Assembly: GCA_039649115.1 (NCBI GenBank)
Contig: JBBWZQ010000212.1
Coordinates: 1 to 64,000, forward strand
DNA: 64,000 nt
Direction of reading: 5' to 3'
Source: DATEJJ01 sp039649115
GTDB lineage: Bacteria; Actinomycetota; Actinomycetes; Mycobacteriales; Micromonosporaceae
Below are positions 44,438 through 52,615 of the stretch, in pieces. The translations under genes were made by a program, and so were the position numbers. Position 1 is the first letter of the stretch; every line of letters begins with the position of its first letter. Under the pieces are notes generated by a model, which searched no databases, had not been told where the DNA came from, and was given only the letters and a program-made list of their open reading frames with translations.

Positions 44438-44517
44438 GCCGCCTCCGTCCCTTCGGGCCGGAGCCGCCCTTCGCAGGCGCGCTGAGCCTGATGGTTCGCT
44501 CGCCGAGGCTCGCTCAC
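44357..44517 (-). repeat. Tandem duplication (81 + 80 bp) at the hpnD/hpnE junction
   Basis: Copy A (44357-44437, 81 bp) and copy B (44438-44517, 80 bp) differ by one substitution and one single-base deletion. Each copy, read on the minus strand, begins with GTGAGCGAGCC and ends with the ribosome-binding sequence GGAGG a few bases before the next GTG. Copy B also contains the hpnD stop. The repeat is not flanked by any transposase. Confidence 0.95.
44434..44517 (-). CDS. 27-codon mini-ORF created by the tandem duplication
   Basis: A GTG at 44517 overlaps the hpnD stop (GTGA), opens a 27-codon frame beginning VSEPRRANHQAQRACEG and stops at a TGA that overlaps the GTG of hpnE at 44437 (again GTGA). 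It contains only repeat sequence. The single-base deletion in copy B puts this frame in register to end exactly at the hpnE start. The peptide need not be functional; the frame may simply carry ribosomes from hpnD to hpnE. Whether it is translated cannot be seen from sequence. Confidence 0.5.
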   Translation of the reverse strand: MSEPRRANHQAQRACEGRLRPEGTEAA

Positions 44518-45386
44518 GCGCCGGCACCCGTCAGCGCGCGGGCGGCGACGCCGGCCTTCTGCCAGCCGGACAGGGACAGCCGCCGGTCGTAGACGGTCGA
44601 CGGCTGCGCCGCGATGCGCACCAGCAGGCGCCGGTAGATCCCCGCCATCGCGCCGCAGCAGGCCGCGCTGCGCCGGTCGAGCAGCGGCATCAGCCGCAGG
44701 CCGTCGGCGTACCAGCCCTGCGCCCGCTGCGCGCTGAAGGCGACCAGGGCGGTCAGGCCGCCGTCCTTGTCGACCAGCGCGCCGCGCTCGTCGAGAGCCA
44801 GCTCCACACCGAACCGGTCCAGGTCCTCCTGCGGCAGGTACACCCGGCCGTTGGTCAGGTCCTCGCGGATGTCGCGCAGGATGTTCGTCTGCTGCAGCGC
44901 GATGCCCAGCGCGTCGGCGTAGGCCGGCGCGGCCGGGTCGGGCCGCGAGCCGAACACCGCGAGGCACAGCCGCCCGACCGAGCCGGCCACCGCCCGGCAG
45001 TACGTGACGAGGTCGTCGAAGGTGGCGTAGTGGTGGCCGGTGACGTCCATCTCGACCCCGTCGACCAGCTCCTCGAAGGCGCCCAGCGGGATCGGGTAGC
45101 GCCGGGCCGCGTCGGCGACCGCGACCAGTACCGGGTCGCTGCCGGGGAGGCGGTAGGGGGATGCCGCGGGGAGGCTGGCGCGCAGGTCGGCCAGGGCGGT
45201 CAGTTTGCGCTCCGTGGGCAGGTCCCCGTCGCCGATGTCGTCGATGCGCCGGGCCAGGGCGTACAGCGCGCACAGCACGGCGCGCTTGTCCGGGCGCAGC
45301 AGCCGGATCCCGTAGTAGAAGTTGCGCGCCTGGTCCCTGGTGATCGACTCACACACCGCGTAGGCCTCGGACAGGCTACTCGTCAC
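44514..45386 (-). CDS. hpnD: Presqualene diphosphate synthase HpnD
   Basis: Condenses two farnesyl diphosphates to presqualene diphosphate. The 290-residue squalene/phytoene synthase fold carries ARRIDDIGDGDLP (first metal-binding motif), GVEMDVTGHHYATFDDLVTYCRAVAG in part, and QQTNILRDIREDLTNGRVYLPQED (second motif). The GTG start overlaps the hpnC stop (GTGA). The stop lies at the outer end of the 80-bp repeat copy. Confidence 0.95.
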   Translation of the reverse strand: MTSSLSEAYAVCESITRDQARNFYYGIRLLRPDKRAVLCALYALARRIDDIGDGDLPTERKLTALADLRASLPAASPYRLPGSDPVLVAVADAARRYPIPLGAFEELVDGVEMDVTGHHYATFDDLVTYCRAVAGSVGRLCLAVFGSRPDPAAPAYADALGIALQQTNILRDIREDLTNGRVYLPQEDLDRFGVELALDERGALVDKDGGLTALVAFSAQRAQGWYADGLRLMPLLDRRSAACCGAMAGIYRRLLVRIAAQPSTVYDRRLSLSGWQKAGVAARALTGAGA

Positions 45387-46240
45387 GCCGGACCCCTTCC
45401 CCGTAACAGCACAGCTAAGGCGTGACGAGCGACATCCGCGCGGCGGGCCCGGGGGGTGCCGGACAGCACGTCGCCGTCCCGGCGGCGCAGCGCGTCGATC
45501 GCCGCCCGGCCGCCGGCCACGTAGCCGGCGACCGCGAGCCGGGCCCAGCCGGCCAACTGCCCGACCAGCGGGGTACCGGCGTCCAGCAGCTCGGCCGCCC
45601 GGCCGGTCTCGAACGCCACCAGCCGCCGTACCGCCGGCGAGGCGACCGGCGCGTCGAGATCGGCCTCGGTGACGCCGAAGCGCCGCAGGTCCTCGCGGGG
45701 CAGGTACACCCGGCCGGCCCGGCGGTCCTCGGCGACGTCCTGCCAGTGCTCGACCAGTTGCAGCGCGTCGCAGATGCGGTCGGACAGCGCCTCCCGCTCC
45801 GGCGAACTCGCGCCGAAGATCGACAGGACCAGCCGCCCGACCGGCTGCGCGGACAGCCGGCAGTACCCCAGCAGGTCCTGGTAGGTCTCGTAGCGGGTGA
45901 CCCGCTGGTCCTGGCGGTTGGCCTCGATCAGGTGCTGGAACGGCTCCGGCGCCAGGTCACAGGCCCGCACCGTGGGCGCCAGCCGGCGCAGCACCTCGAC
46001 CGCGGGTTGCCGCCCGTGCCAGAGCCCGGCCAGGTCACCGGCGAATTCGTCCAGCCGCGCGGTCCGGTCCCCGGCCGCCTCGTCGCCCAGGTCGTCGATG
46101 GTGCGTACCACGTCGTAGACGGCGACCAGGTGCACCCGGTAGCGGCCCGGCAGGACCCGCATCGCGACCGGGAAGTTCTCCGCCCGCTCCTTGGCGCGCA
46201 GCAGCCCATCGCCGGTCGTCAGCGGATCGGTGCGCGCCAT
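45383..46240 (-). CDS. hpnC: HpnC, squalene/phytoene synthase-family protein (first gene of the hopanoid operon)
   Basis: Converts presqualene diphosphate to hydroxysqualene. The 285-residue protein shows KERAENFPVAMRVLPGRYR, VYDVVRTIDDLGDEAAGD, YCRLSAQPVGRLVLSIFGA and DALQLVEHWQDVAEDRRAGR, which hold the two metal-binding regions in the HpnC version. ATG at 46240 is preferred over the TTG at 46255; no ribosome-binding site is evident, so initiation may be leaderless or weak. This is the promoter-proximal gene of the eight-enzyme operon, divergent from a PucR regulator. Confidence 0.94.
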   Translation of the reverse strand: MARTDPLTTGDGLLRAKERAENFPVAMRVLPGRYRVHLVAVYDVVRTIDDLGDEAAGDRTARLDEFAGDLAGLWHGRQPAVEVLRRLAPTVRACDLAPEPFQHLIEANRQDQRVTRYETYQDLLGYCRLSAQPVGRLVLSIFGASSPEREALSDRICDALQLVEHWQDVAEDRRAGRVYLPREDLRRFGVTEADLDAPVASPAVRRLVAFETGRAAELLDAGTPLVGQLAGWARLAVAGYVAGGRAAIDALRRRDGDVLSGTPRARRADVARHALAVLLRGRGPA

Positions 46241-46308
46241 GGTTCGATGCTGCAACGCTCCCGCGTGAAGATCTGCGTTGAATCAGGTAATTCTCAGCAC
46301 CGCCAGTT

Positions 46309-46343
46309 ATCACGCCCGTATAAAAGCGGCCCTGGGGTGTGAT
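46309..46343. promoter_or_regulatory. Inverted repeat between hpnC and the pucR-type gene
   Basis: ATCACGCCC (46309-46317) and GGGTGTGAT (46335-46343) pair at eight of nine positions around a centre that contains TATAAAA. It lies in the 134-base divergent region of the hopanoid operon and the PucR gene, and is a candidate operator for that regulator. The AT-rich centre is exceptional in this GC-rich sequence. Confidence 0.45.
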
Positions 46344-46374
46344 CACGTAACGTCCGTGCTGTAGACACGGAAGA

Positions 46375-47649
46375 ATGCGGCTACAGGATCACGATCGCGA
46401 CGGCGACGGAGTCCATGCCCCGCTGGACCTCCTCGTACCCGCGCTGGTGCAGCGGCTGCCACACCTGCTGAACGAGGTCCGGAGCCTGCTGGCCGAGGAG
46501 TGGCCGGACTACGCGAAGTTCATGGCCGAGGAGCAGGACGAGGTCGCGGTGGCGGCCGAGGCGTTCATGCGCTGGCTGGTGGACATCGCCCAGCAGGGCC
46601 TGGCCAACCACCCGATACCGGAGGCCGGGCCGCAGGTGGCGCTGTTCGAGGAGATCGGGCGCATCCAGTGGCGGGAGGGCCGCGACGTGGGCACGCTGCT
46701 GTCCGCGTACCAGGTGGGCGCGCGGGCGGCCTGGCACCACGTGTCCAACGCCGCCCTGGCCACGGGTGTGGCGCCGGAGGCGCTGGCCGCGCTCGCCGAG
46801 GCGGTCTTCGTCTTCATCGACCAGCTGTCCTCCGCCTCGGCGCGCGGCTACGTCCTGGAGCAGTCCGAGGCCGCGGTCACCCGGGAGCGGCTGCGCGACG
46901 AACTGGTCGAGCTGCTCCTGTCGGACCGGTCCGACACCGTCGCGGTGCAGGCCGCGGCCGGCCGCGCCGGCTGGCCGCTGCCCCGCGAGGCCGCGGTGAT
47001 CCTCATCGAGCCCGACAACATGGTCGGGCAGACCATGCTGTCCCGGCTGGACGGCTCCTGCCTGCTCATCCGGCGCCGGGCACTGCTCGGCGCGATCGTC
47101 CCCGACCCGGTGCGCCCCGGCCGGCGGCAGCGCCTGGTCACCGCGCTGCGCGGGGCCAGCGCCGTGGTCGGCCACCCGGTGCCGCTGGCGCACCTGCCGG
47201 CCAGCATCCGGATCGCCGAGGTCGCCGCCGAGCTGCGCCGGGCGGGGGTGCTGACCGACGATCCGGTGTTCGCCGACGAGCACCTCGACGCGATCATCGT
47301 GCACCGGGACGGCAGGCTGCTCGACGCGCTGCGCCGGCAAAGCCTGGCGCCGCTGGAAGACCTCGCCCCGGCGGTACGGGCCCGGTTGTCCGAGACGCTG
47401 GCCAGTTGGCTGCGCCACATGGGCGACCGGCAGGCGATCGCGGCACAGTTGCACATCCACCCGCAGACGGTCCGCTACCGGATGACGCAGCTGCACGACC
47501 TGTTCGGCCCGGCCCTGGACGACCCGGACAGCCGGGCCCGGCTGACCCTCGCCCTCGCCTGGGGCATCGAGGCGCCGGCGGAGAAGCCGGACGAGAAGCC
47601 GCCGAGACGCAACCCGACAGGCCGCCGCCCGACCGCCCGCGACCGGTAG
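46375..47649 (+). CDS. PucR/CdaR-family transcriptional regulator
   Basis: A 424-residue regulator with an N-terminal all-helical sensor (about 15-160, RsbR/PucR N-terminal-like), a central GGDEF-like remnant (about 165-300) and the C-terminal PucR helix-turn-helix (about 340-400, WLRHMGDRQAIAAQLHIHPQTVRYRM). PucR proteins usually activate neighbouring or divergent metabolic operons on sensing a metabolite. Its position head-to-head with hpnC makes hopanoid genes a plausible target. The last 30 residues are Pro/Arg-rich and unstructured. Confidence 0.87.
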   Translation: MRLQDHDRDGDGVHAPLDLLVPALVQRLPHLLNEVRSLLAEEWPDYAKFMAEEQDEVAVAAEAFMRWLVDIAQQGLANHPIPEAGPQVALFEEIGRIQWREGRDVGTLLSAYQVGARAAWHHVSNAALATGVAPEALAALAEAVFVFIDQLSSASARGYVLEQSEAAVTRERLRDELVELLLSDRSDTVAVQAAAGRAGWPLPREAAVILIEPDNMVGQTMLSRLDGSCLLIRRRALLGAIVPDPVRPGRRQRLVTALRGASAVVGHPVPLAHLPASIRIAEVAAELRRAGVLTDDPVFADEHLDAIIVHRDGRLLDALRRQSLAPLEDLAPAVRARLSETLASWLRHMGDRQAIAAQLHIHPQTVRYRMTQLHDLFGPALDDPDSRARLTLALAWGIEAPAEKPDEKPPRRNPTGRRPTARDR

Positions 47650-47670
47650 CCGGGTAGGTAGACCGGCGGA

Positions 47671-47704
47671 CTCCGATCTTCGACCCAGCGCCGCATGATC
47701 ACGG
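47671..47704. repeat. Short dispersed intergenic element, copy 2
   Basis: CTCCGATCT, CCCAGC and CATGATCACGG occur in the same order as at 19476-19507, again between convergent genes. An inner GCCGC / GCGGC pair around ATGATCAC could form a small hairpin. Confidence 0.4.
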
Positions 47705-47730
47705 CGGCAAGGTTCCCGGCTGGAGCGGGG

Positions 47731-49785
47731 TCAGGCGGTGGTGCGGGCGTCCGGGGTCAGGGCACCCACCGGGGCGGCGACGCGGAGCTCGTCGAAGACG
47801 CCGCGGACGGCCCGGCGCAGCGTGTCCGCGTCATCGACCAGGGCCGGGTCCGCGCACAGCGCCACGTGCAGGACGCCGTACCAGCCCAGCGCGCCGACCG
47901 CGAGCGGGGCACCCGGGGCGAGCGGGAGGATCGGGTACACACCGGACAGGGGTGGGCCGGCCAGCCGGAGTTGGAGCTGGGGGCCGGGCATGTTGGAGAT
48001 GATCCCCTGGAAGAACCGGCCGCCGTAGACGGTACGGGCGAACCAGGCGTGTACCGGCGGCGGCAGCAGCGCGCCGACGTGACGCATGACGAACCGCGAG
48101 CCCAGTGCGCGGGTACCGGTGCGCAGCCGCCGGCTGCCCCGGGCCACCTCGGCCAGCCGCTCGGGCTCGGACAGCGCACCCAGGGGCAGGTCCATCATCA
48201 CCGCCGCGGTCAGGTTGCCCTCGGCCGACGTACCCGGCTCGCGCACCATCAGCGGTACCGCGACCCGCAGCATCGGCGACCCGCCCGGCACCGGTTCGCG
48301 CATCGCCCGGCGCAGGCCGCCGGCGACGCTGGCAAGCAGCACGTCGCTCACCCGGGCTCCGTGCCGCCGGGCCACCGCCCGCACCTCGTCCAGCGGCAGG
48401 TCCACCATGCCGAACCGGCGCTGCGCCGTGCCGCTCATCGGCAGGCGCACCGCGGGGCGGCCGTCGGTGGCCAACTGGGCCAGCCCGATCGTGGTGCCGA
48501 GGGCCCGGCGCAGCGGTCCCGGCGGGCGGGCGTCCGCGACCAGGGATGACAGCGGGAACGGCGGTTCGAGCAGGTTCAGCGCCTGCGCGACGGTACCGAT
48601 CCCGTCGGCCACCACGTGGTGCACCACGAGGATCGCGGCGGCCCGGTCGGCGGCGATGCCGGTCACCGCCACGAATCTCCACAGTGGACGATCGAGCGGG
48701 AGCCGCTCGCCGGCCAGCTCGGCGACCAGCGCCTGTACGGCCGCCATGCCACCGGGCCGGCCGTCCGGCAGGCTCACGTCCCGCGCCGGTACGTGCCACG
48801 CCCAGTCCAGGTCCGGCGCGTCCACCCAGCGGGCCCGGCGCCAGCGGGAGATGCCGGACAGCCGCTGGCGGAAGCGCGGCAGCTCGTCGAGGTGCTCCCG
48901 GATGACCTCGGCCAGCCGGTCCCGCGTGAACGGCACCTCGCGGGTGTCCAGCATCGCCACCCCGCCCACCTGCTGGGGGAACGCGCCGGTCTCCACGTGC
49001 AGGAAGAACGCGTCCGCGGCCGGTACCCGCTCGCCGGGCCGGCGTCGGAGGAGCCGGAGCAGCCGGAGCAGCCCGAAGGACACGCCGATCAGCAGCACGC
49101 CACCCAGCGCGTCGACCAGGTAGTGGTTGGCGGTGGCCATGATCACGACAGCGGTGAGCAGCACGTGCCCCCCGCTGATCCACTGCGCCGTCCGACCGCC
49201 CGCCGAGGAGCGGGGAGCCGGCTCCGGCCGCGCCCGCCAGCAAGCCGCGAGGACCACGCTGACCCAGGCCGCCCATGCGATGTGCAGCGACGGCATCGCG
49301 GCCAGCTCGTTGGCGTGCGCCACGAGTGGCGATCCCCAGGAGCCCCAGGTGTGGCCGAGCCGCACGGTGTCCACGAAGCCCAGCTCGGGCAGCAGCCGGG
49401 GCGGCGTGACCGGGTAGAGCGCGAAGCAGGCCACACCGACCAGGTTGAGCAGGACGAAGGAGTTACGCGCCCAACGGTACGTGCCGGGCCGGCGCAGGTA
49501 CAGCCACACCATGAGCACCAGGGCGGCGATCACGTAGGTGCTCGCGTACTCGTAGTTGGCCAGCACGCGCAGCACCGGGTGCGGCACGAGCCACCGGTTC
49601 ATGGCCGGCTCGATGTCCAGGTGCAGCCGGTGCTCCAGGTCGAACAGGAACCTGCCGTGCCGCGCCGCGGTGTCCGCCCGCCCGCTCCAGTCCAACCCGG
49701 CGACCAGGCTGTATACCCCGAACAGCAGCAACCCGCCCAGGAGTTCCGACCAGAGTCGGGGACGCGGGGACGCGCTCAAGGTCAC
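47731..49785 (-). CDS. Bifunctional PAP2 phosphatase / wax ester synthase-DGAT acyltransferase
   Basis: A 684-residue fusion. The N-terminal part (about 10-235) has five or six helices and PAP2-like phosphatase motifs AAMPSLHIAWAAW and ATANHYLVDALGG, as in the inositolphosphotransferase-like PAP2 group. The rest (about 245-670) is a WS/DGAT acyltransferase with the catalytic HHVVADGIG motif, the FRQRLSGISRWRRARWV region and the ISNMPGPQLQLRLAG tail. PAP2 enzymes make diacylglycerol from phosphatidic acid and DGATs acylate it to triacylglycerol, so the fusion could couple the last two steps of storage-lipid synthesis. The GTG start lacks a clear ribosome-binding site. Confidence 0.9.
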   Translation of the reverse strand: MTLSASPRPRLWSELLGGLLLFGVYSLVAGLDWSGRADTAARHGRFLFDLEHRLHLDIEPAMNRWLVPHPVLRVLANYEYASTYVIAALVLMVWLYLRRPGTYRWARNSFVLLNLVGVACFALYPVTPPRLLPELGFVDTVRLGHTWGSWGSPLVAHANELAAMPSLHIAWAAWVSVVLAACWRARPEPAPRSSAGGRTAQWISGGHVLLTAVVIMATANHYLVDALGGVLLIGVSFGLLRLLRLLRRRPGERVPAADAFFLHVETGAFPQQVGGVAMLDTREVPFTRDRLAEVIREHLDELPRFRQRLSGISRWRRARWVDAPDLDWAWHVPARDVSLPDGRPGGMAAVQALVAELAGERLPLDRPLWRFVAVTGIAADRAAAILVVHHVVADGIGTVAQALNLLEPPFPLSSLVADARPPGPLRRALGTTIGLAQLATDGRPAVRLPMSGTAQRRFGMVDLPLDEVRAVARRHGARVSDVLLASVAGGLRRAMREPVPGGSPMLRVAVPLMVREPGTSAEGNLTAAVMMDLPLGALSEPERLAEVARGSRRLRTGTRALGSRFVMRHVGALLPPPVHAWFARTVYGGRFFQGIISNMPGPQLQLRLAGPPLSGVYPILPLAPGAPLAVGALGWYGVLHVALCADPALVDDADTLRRAVRGVFDELRVAAPVGALTPDARTTA

Positions 49786-49822
49786 ACAAGTCTTCTAGCA
49801 CGTCCGGGGGTGAGTGGCGCAG

Positions 49823-50521
49823 TCAGGCGGGCGTCGGCGCCCGCATGCACAGCCGGACGCCGGGGACCCGGCGCAGCCGGCGCCAGCCCCAGGCCGCGCA
49901 GACCGTCACGGTCATCGTGGTGAGCAGGCCGCTGAACAGGCCCCGGCCGAGCAGCCCGGCGTCGATTCCCCAGTGCAGCAGGCCGAGCGTCATGCCGGCG
50001 TCGAGCAACCGTGATCCGCCCCACAGCCAGGCCACCTGGGTGAACACCTGGCGCACGCCGTGCCGGTGGAACACGTGCGCGGGCAGGGTGATGAAGTCGC
50101 GGGCCAGCCGGATCGTGATCGGCCGGCCCAGCGCGGCGCTGCCCAGGAACAGCAGCGCCATCACCACCGAGCCGACGACCGGCTGCAGCAGGTAGACCAG
50201 GGCGCTGGAGAGGATCAGCGCGAGCGCGGCCCGGGCGCACAGCATGCCCACGCACAGCAGCAGCGTGCCCGGCATCTGCCGGCCGGCGATCCAGCGCGCT
50301 CCCACGGTCAGCACACACCAGCCCAGCACGGCGCACAGGCCCGCCACCAGGCCCGCCGTGTGCAGCAGGATGAACAGCAGCCCGGTCGGCACCGCCACGG
50401 TCTCGACGAACATCCGGGCCGCGCGCAGCAGCGCCGGCCGCAGGTGCCCGATCTCGATCACCACCTCGCCGTCGTGCGCGGCGGTGGACGGCGCTTGCGG
50501 CGCGTGTTGCGACGGGGTCAT
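49823..50521 (-). CDS. VC0807-like integral membrane protein, function unknown
   Basis: A 232-residue protein with five to six hydrophobic segments (for example VAVPTGLLFILLHTAGLVAG and MPGTLLLCVGMLCARAALAL) and a basic, soluble N-terminal stretch. The charge pattern resembles VC0807-type membrane proteins. ATG at 50521 has AGGA five bases upstream and lies 22 bases after the stop of the NIPA-like transporter gene, so the genes are probably co-transcribed. No catalytic motif is visible. Confidence 0.7.
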   Translation of the reverse strand: MTPSQHAPQAPSTAAHDGEVVIEIGHLRPALLRAARMFVETVAVPTGLLFILLHTAGLVAGLCAVLGWCVLTVGARWIAGRQMPGTLLLCVGMLCARAALALILSSALVYLLQPVVGSVVMALLFLGSAALGRPITIRLARDFITLPAHVFHRHGVRQVFTQVAWLWGGSRLLDAGMTLGLLHWGIDAGLLGRGLFSGLLTTMTVTVCAAWGWRRLRRVPGVRLCMRAPTPA

Positions 50522-50543
50522 CACGGTCCTAGAGGGGAGGCGG

Positions 50544-51575
50544 CTAAGACGACGGTGACGGGGCGGTCCCTGTCTCCGTACCCACACCTGTCGGCGATAC
50601 GCCCGCGTTTCCGAGGCGGGTTGCACGCTCGGGTTCCACGGTCGCTTCCGGCCGCACGCTCGACGAGTGCGCGAGCGTCACCACCCCGATGATCAGCAGG
50701 GCTCCGGAACCGGACAGGGCGGCCAACGCCCCGGGGCTGGTCGGCGGCGTGACGTGGAAGGCTAGCACCCCGATCAGGTAGCTGGCCAGGGGGTTGGTGA
50801 TCGTCATCGCCGCGACCGCCGCCGAGAGCGAGCCGGCGGCGAAGGCTCCCTGCTCCAGCAGCAGCCCCGAGAGGGTGGACACCGCCAGAGCGTACCCGGG
50901 CCAGTCCACGGCGGTAGCCGCCACACCACGTTGTAATAGATCCTCGGCGGTGAGCTTGATGAGCACCGCGCTCATCGCGAAACACAGCCCGGCCGCGACC
51001 GCGATCAGCGTCGCGTGGACCAGCGGCGGGCGGCCGGCCGAGGCCACCACGAGCAGCCCGACCAGGATCGTGGTGGCCAGGCCGGCGAGCACGACGCGGT
51101 TGCGGTCCGGCTCCTCGGAAAACGGCGCAACGCCGCGCACGGCGAGGAACACGACAACACCGCCGCAGATGGCCAGACCGCCCAGCCAGTCGCGTAACGC
51201 CGGCCACCGCCGCCCCCACGCCGAGGCCAGCGGCAGGGCGAAGAGCAACTGCGTGACGAGCAGCGGTTGCACCAGGGCCACCGAGCCGTAGTGCAGGGCC
51301 ACCGCCTGGACCAGGAAGCCGACGAGGTTGGTCACCCACCCGAACAACCACAAGGGGGTACGCACGAGCCGGCGCACCAGCGCGAGCAGCGGTCGCAGCA
51401 CACCCAGCAGGGGTCGTACCACGAGCCGGGTGGCCAGCCGGGTCCCGCGGGGTGGCTCGGCTGGCGTCGGGTCCGGTTCGGGTGCGGCGGCGCTGTGTTG
51501 CGCCGCGTGCTGTTGCAGTGATGCCGAGGCCGCGAAGAGGAATGCGGCCAGGAGTCCGAAGAGGACGGGCAGCAC
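50544..51575 (-). CDS. DMT-superfamily (NIPA-like) membrane transporter
   Basis: About 343 residues with nine to ten helices. The order of segments VLFGLLAAFLFAASASLQQHAA, WVTNLVGFLVQAVALHYGSVALVQPLL and AAVAAMTITNPLASYLIGVLAF follows the drug/metabolite transporter fold, closest in feel to NIPA-type magnesium transporters; substrate is not known. The start is uncertain: GTG at 51575 places the first helix at the N-terminus, while GTG at 51629 would overlap the SDR stop. The C-terminus is a long hydrophilic tail. It sits between an SDR gene and a small membrane-protein gene on the same strand. Confidence 0.78.
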   Translation of the reverse strand: MLPVLFGLLAAFLFAASASLQQHAAQHSAAAPEPDPTPAEPPRGTRLATRLVVRPLLGVLRPLLALVRRLVRTPLWLFGWVTNLVGFLVQAVALHYGSVALVQPLLVTQLLFALPLASAWGRRWPALRDWLGGLAICGGVVVFLAVRGVAPFSEEPDRNRVVLAGLATTILVGLLVVASAGRPPLVHATLIAVAAGLCFAMSAVLIKLTAEDLLQRGVAATAVDWPGYALAVSTLSGLLLEQGAFAAGSLSAAVAAMTITNPLASYLIGVLAFHVTPPTSPGALAALSGSGALLIIGVVTLAHSSSVRPEATVEPERATRLGNAGVSPTGVGTETGTAPSPSS

Positions 51576-51612
51576 GATTTTCCCGGGTGGTGAGGTGACA
51601 AGTTCATTGATC

Positions 51613-52377
51613 CTATCGGTCCCCGCCACCGAACCGCGCCGCGAGGAACCGGTACGCGCCCGGCGCGGCACCCCGTACCGCCACGGGCAGCCGCAGCCAG
51701 CGCGGCGCGTACCGCTCGGGGCTGCCGCTGCGTACCGCGCGGACCAGCGCGTCGGCGACCACCCCGGCGGGCATGGGCCGGGGCCGGCGGCGCTGGTACG
51801 GCCGGCCCCGCTGCGCGAAGAAGCCGGTGTCCACCACGCCCGGCACGAGTACCCCGACGCCCACCCCGCTGCCCCGCACCTCGAAGCGCAGGCTCTCGGC
51901 GAACGTGTCCAGCCCCGCCTTGGTCGCCGCGTAGACGGCCTCCTGCGCCACGCCCATCCGCCCCGCGATCGACCCCACGAACATCAGGTACCCCTCGCCC
52001 CTCGCCAGCATCGGCGGCAACAGCGCCCGGGTCAGCTCGATCGGCGCCACCAGGTTGACCGCGACCAGCCGGGCCACCTGCGGCGCGGTCATCTCCGGGA
52101 ACGGGCCGGCCCAGCCGACGCCGGCGTTGTTGACCAGCACGTCCACCCGGCCGGTGACCTCCTGCGCCGCCCGCGCGAGCCGCGGCACCTGCGCCGGATC
52201 GGCGAGGTCGGCGGTCAGCGGTACCGCATCGATCTCTGCTGCCAGTGCGGCCAGCCGGTCGCCCGCGCGGCCGTGCGCCAGCACCCGCGCCCCCGCGCGG
52301 GCCAGCGCGACCGCGCTGGCCCGTCCTATTCCGGAGGACGCGCCGGTGACCAGCGCCACCTTCCCGTGCAGCCGCAT
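51613..52377 (-). CDS. Short-chain dehydrogenase/reductase
   Basis: A 254-residue classical SDR with cofactor loop VTGASSGIGRASA, NNAGVGWAG, catalytic Ser in FVGSIAGRMG and the YAATK active site. The C-terminus is basic and similar to membrane-associated acyl-CoA or lipid reductases. It begins at ATG 52377, divergent from the guanidine riboswitch operon, and its stop lies 38 bases before the transporter start. The substrate is unknown. Confidence 0.88.
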   Translation of the reverse strand: MRLHGKVALVTGASSGIGRASAVALARAGARVLAHGRAGDRLAALAAEIDAVPLTADLADPAQVPRLARAAQEVTGRVDVLVNNAGVGWAGPFPEMTAPQVARLVAVNLVAPIELTRALLPPMLARGEGYLMFVGSIAGRMGVAQEAVYAATKAGLDTFAESLRFEVRGSGVGVGVLVPGVVDTGFFAQRGRPYQRRRPRPMPAGVVADALVRAVRSGSPERYAPRWLRLPVAVRGAAPGAYRFLAARFGGGDR

Positions 52378-52470
52378 GGTGATTACAGTTTCACGGCCCG
52401 GAAACGGCAGCGACCCCGACCGGTGACACGCACCCGGTGCACTGGTGTGCGACCCGCCGACGAGCGGGGC

Positions 52471-52567
52471 GCACCTAGGGTTCCGCCGCTGCCCGCGGGT
52501 CTGGTCCAAGAGGTGCAGGCGGAGCAGCCGCTCCGCTCCACGGCGGGGGAAAAGCCCGGGAGGCCAG
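52471..52567 (+). promoter_or_regulatory. Guanidine-I (ykkC-type) riboswitch
   Basis: The leader of the guanidine-degradation operon carries the highly conserved ykkC aptamer blocks in order: CTAGGGTTCCG (52475-52485), CTGGTCCAAGAG (52501-52512, consensus CUGGUCCGAGAG), a seven-base-pair stem GCGGAGC/GCTCCGC (52519-52536), and ACGG (52540) leading to AAAAGCCCGGGAG (52550-52562). Guanidine binding by this class turns on downstream genes. The start codon of the first gene lies 54 bases after the aptamer; no T-run terminator is seen, so control of translation is more likely. The downstream genes are exactly those usually controlled by this riboswitch. Confidence 0.93.
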
Positions 52568-52615
52568 GTAGGTCTGCACCCCAGTGGTCGGATCCCGGTC
52601 CCGGAGCGTCGCCAT

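Noticed and set aside
44357..44517. Tandem repeat considered as an insertion-sequence remnant or target-site duplication
   Set aside because: There is no transposase, terminal inverted repeat or intervening element; the copies are directly adjacent.
49823..50626. Longer start for the VC0807-like protein at 50626
   Set aside because: It would overlap the upstream transporter gene by over 80 bases with an Arg-rich non-membrane extension; ATG 50521 has a ribosome-binding site.
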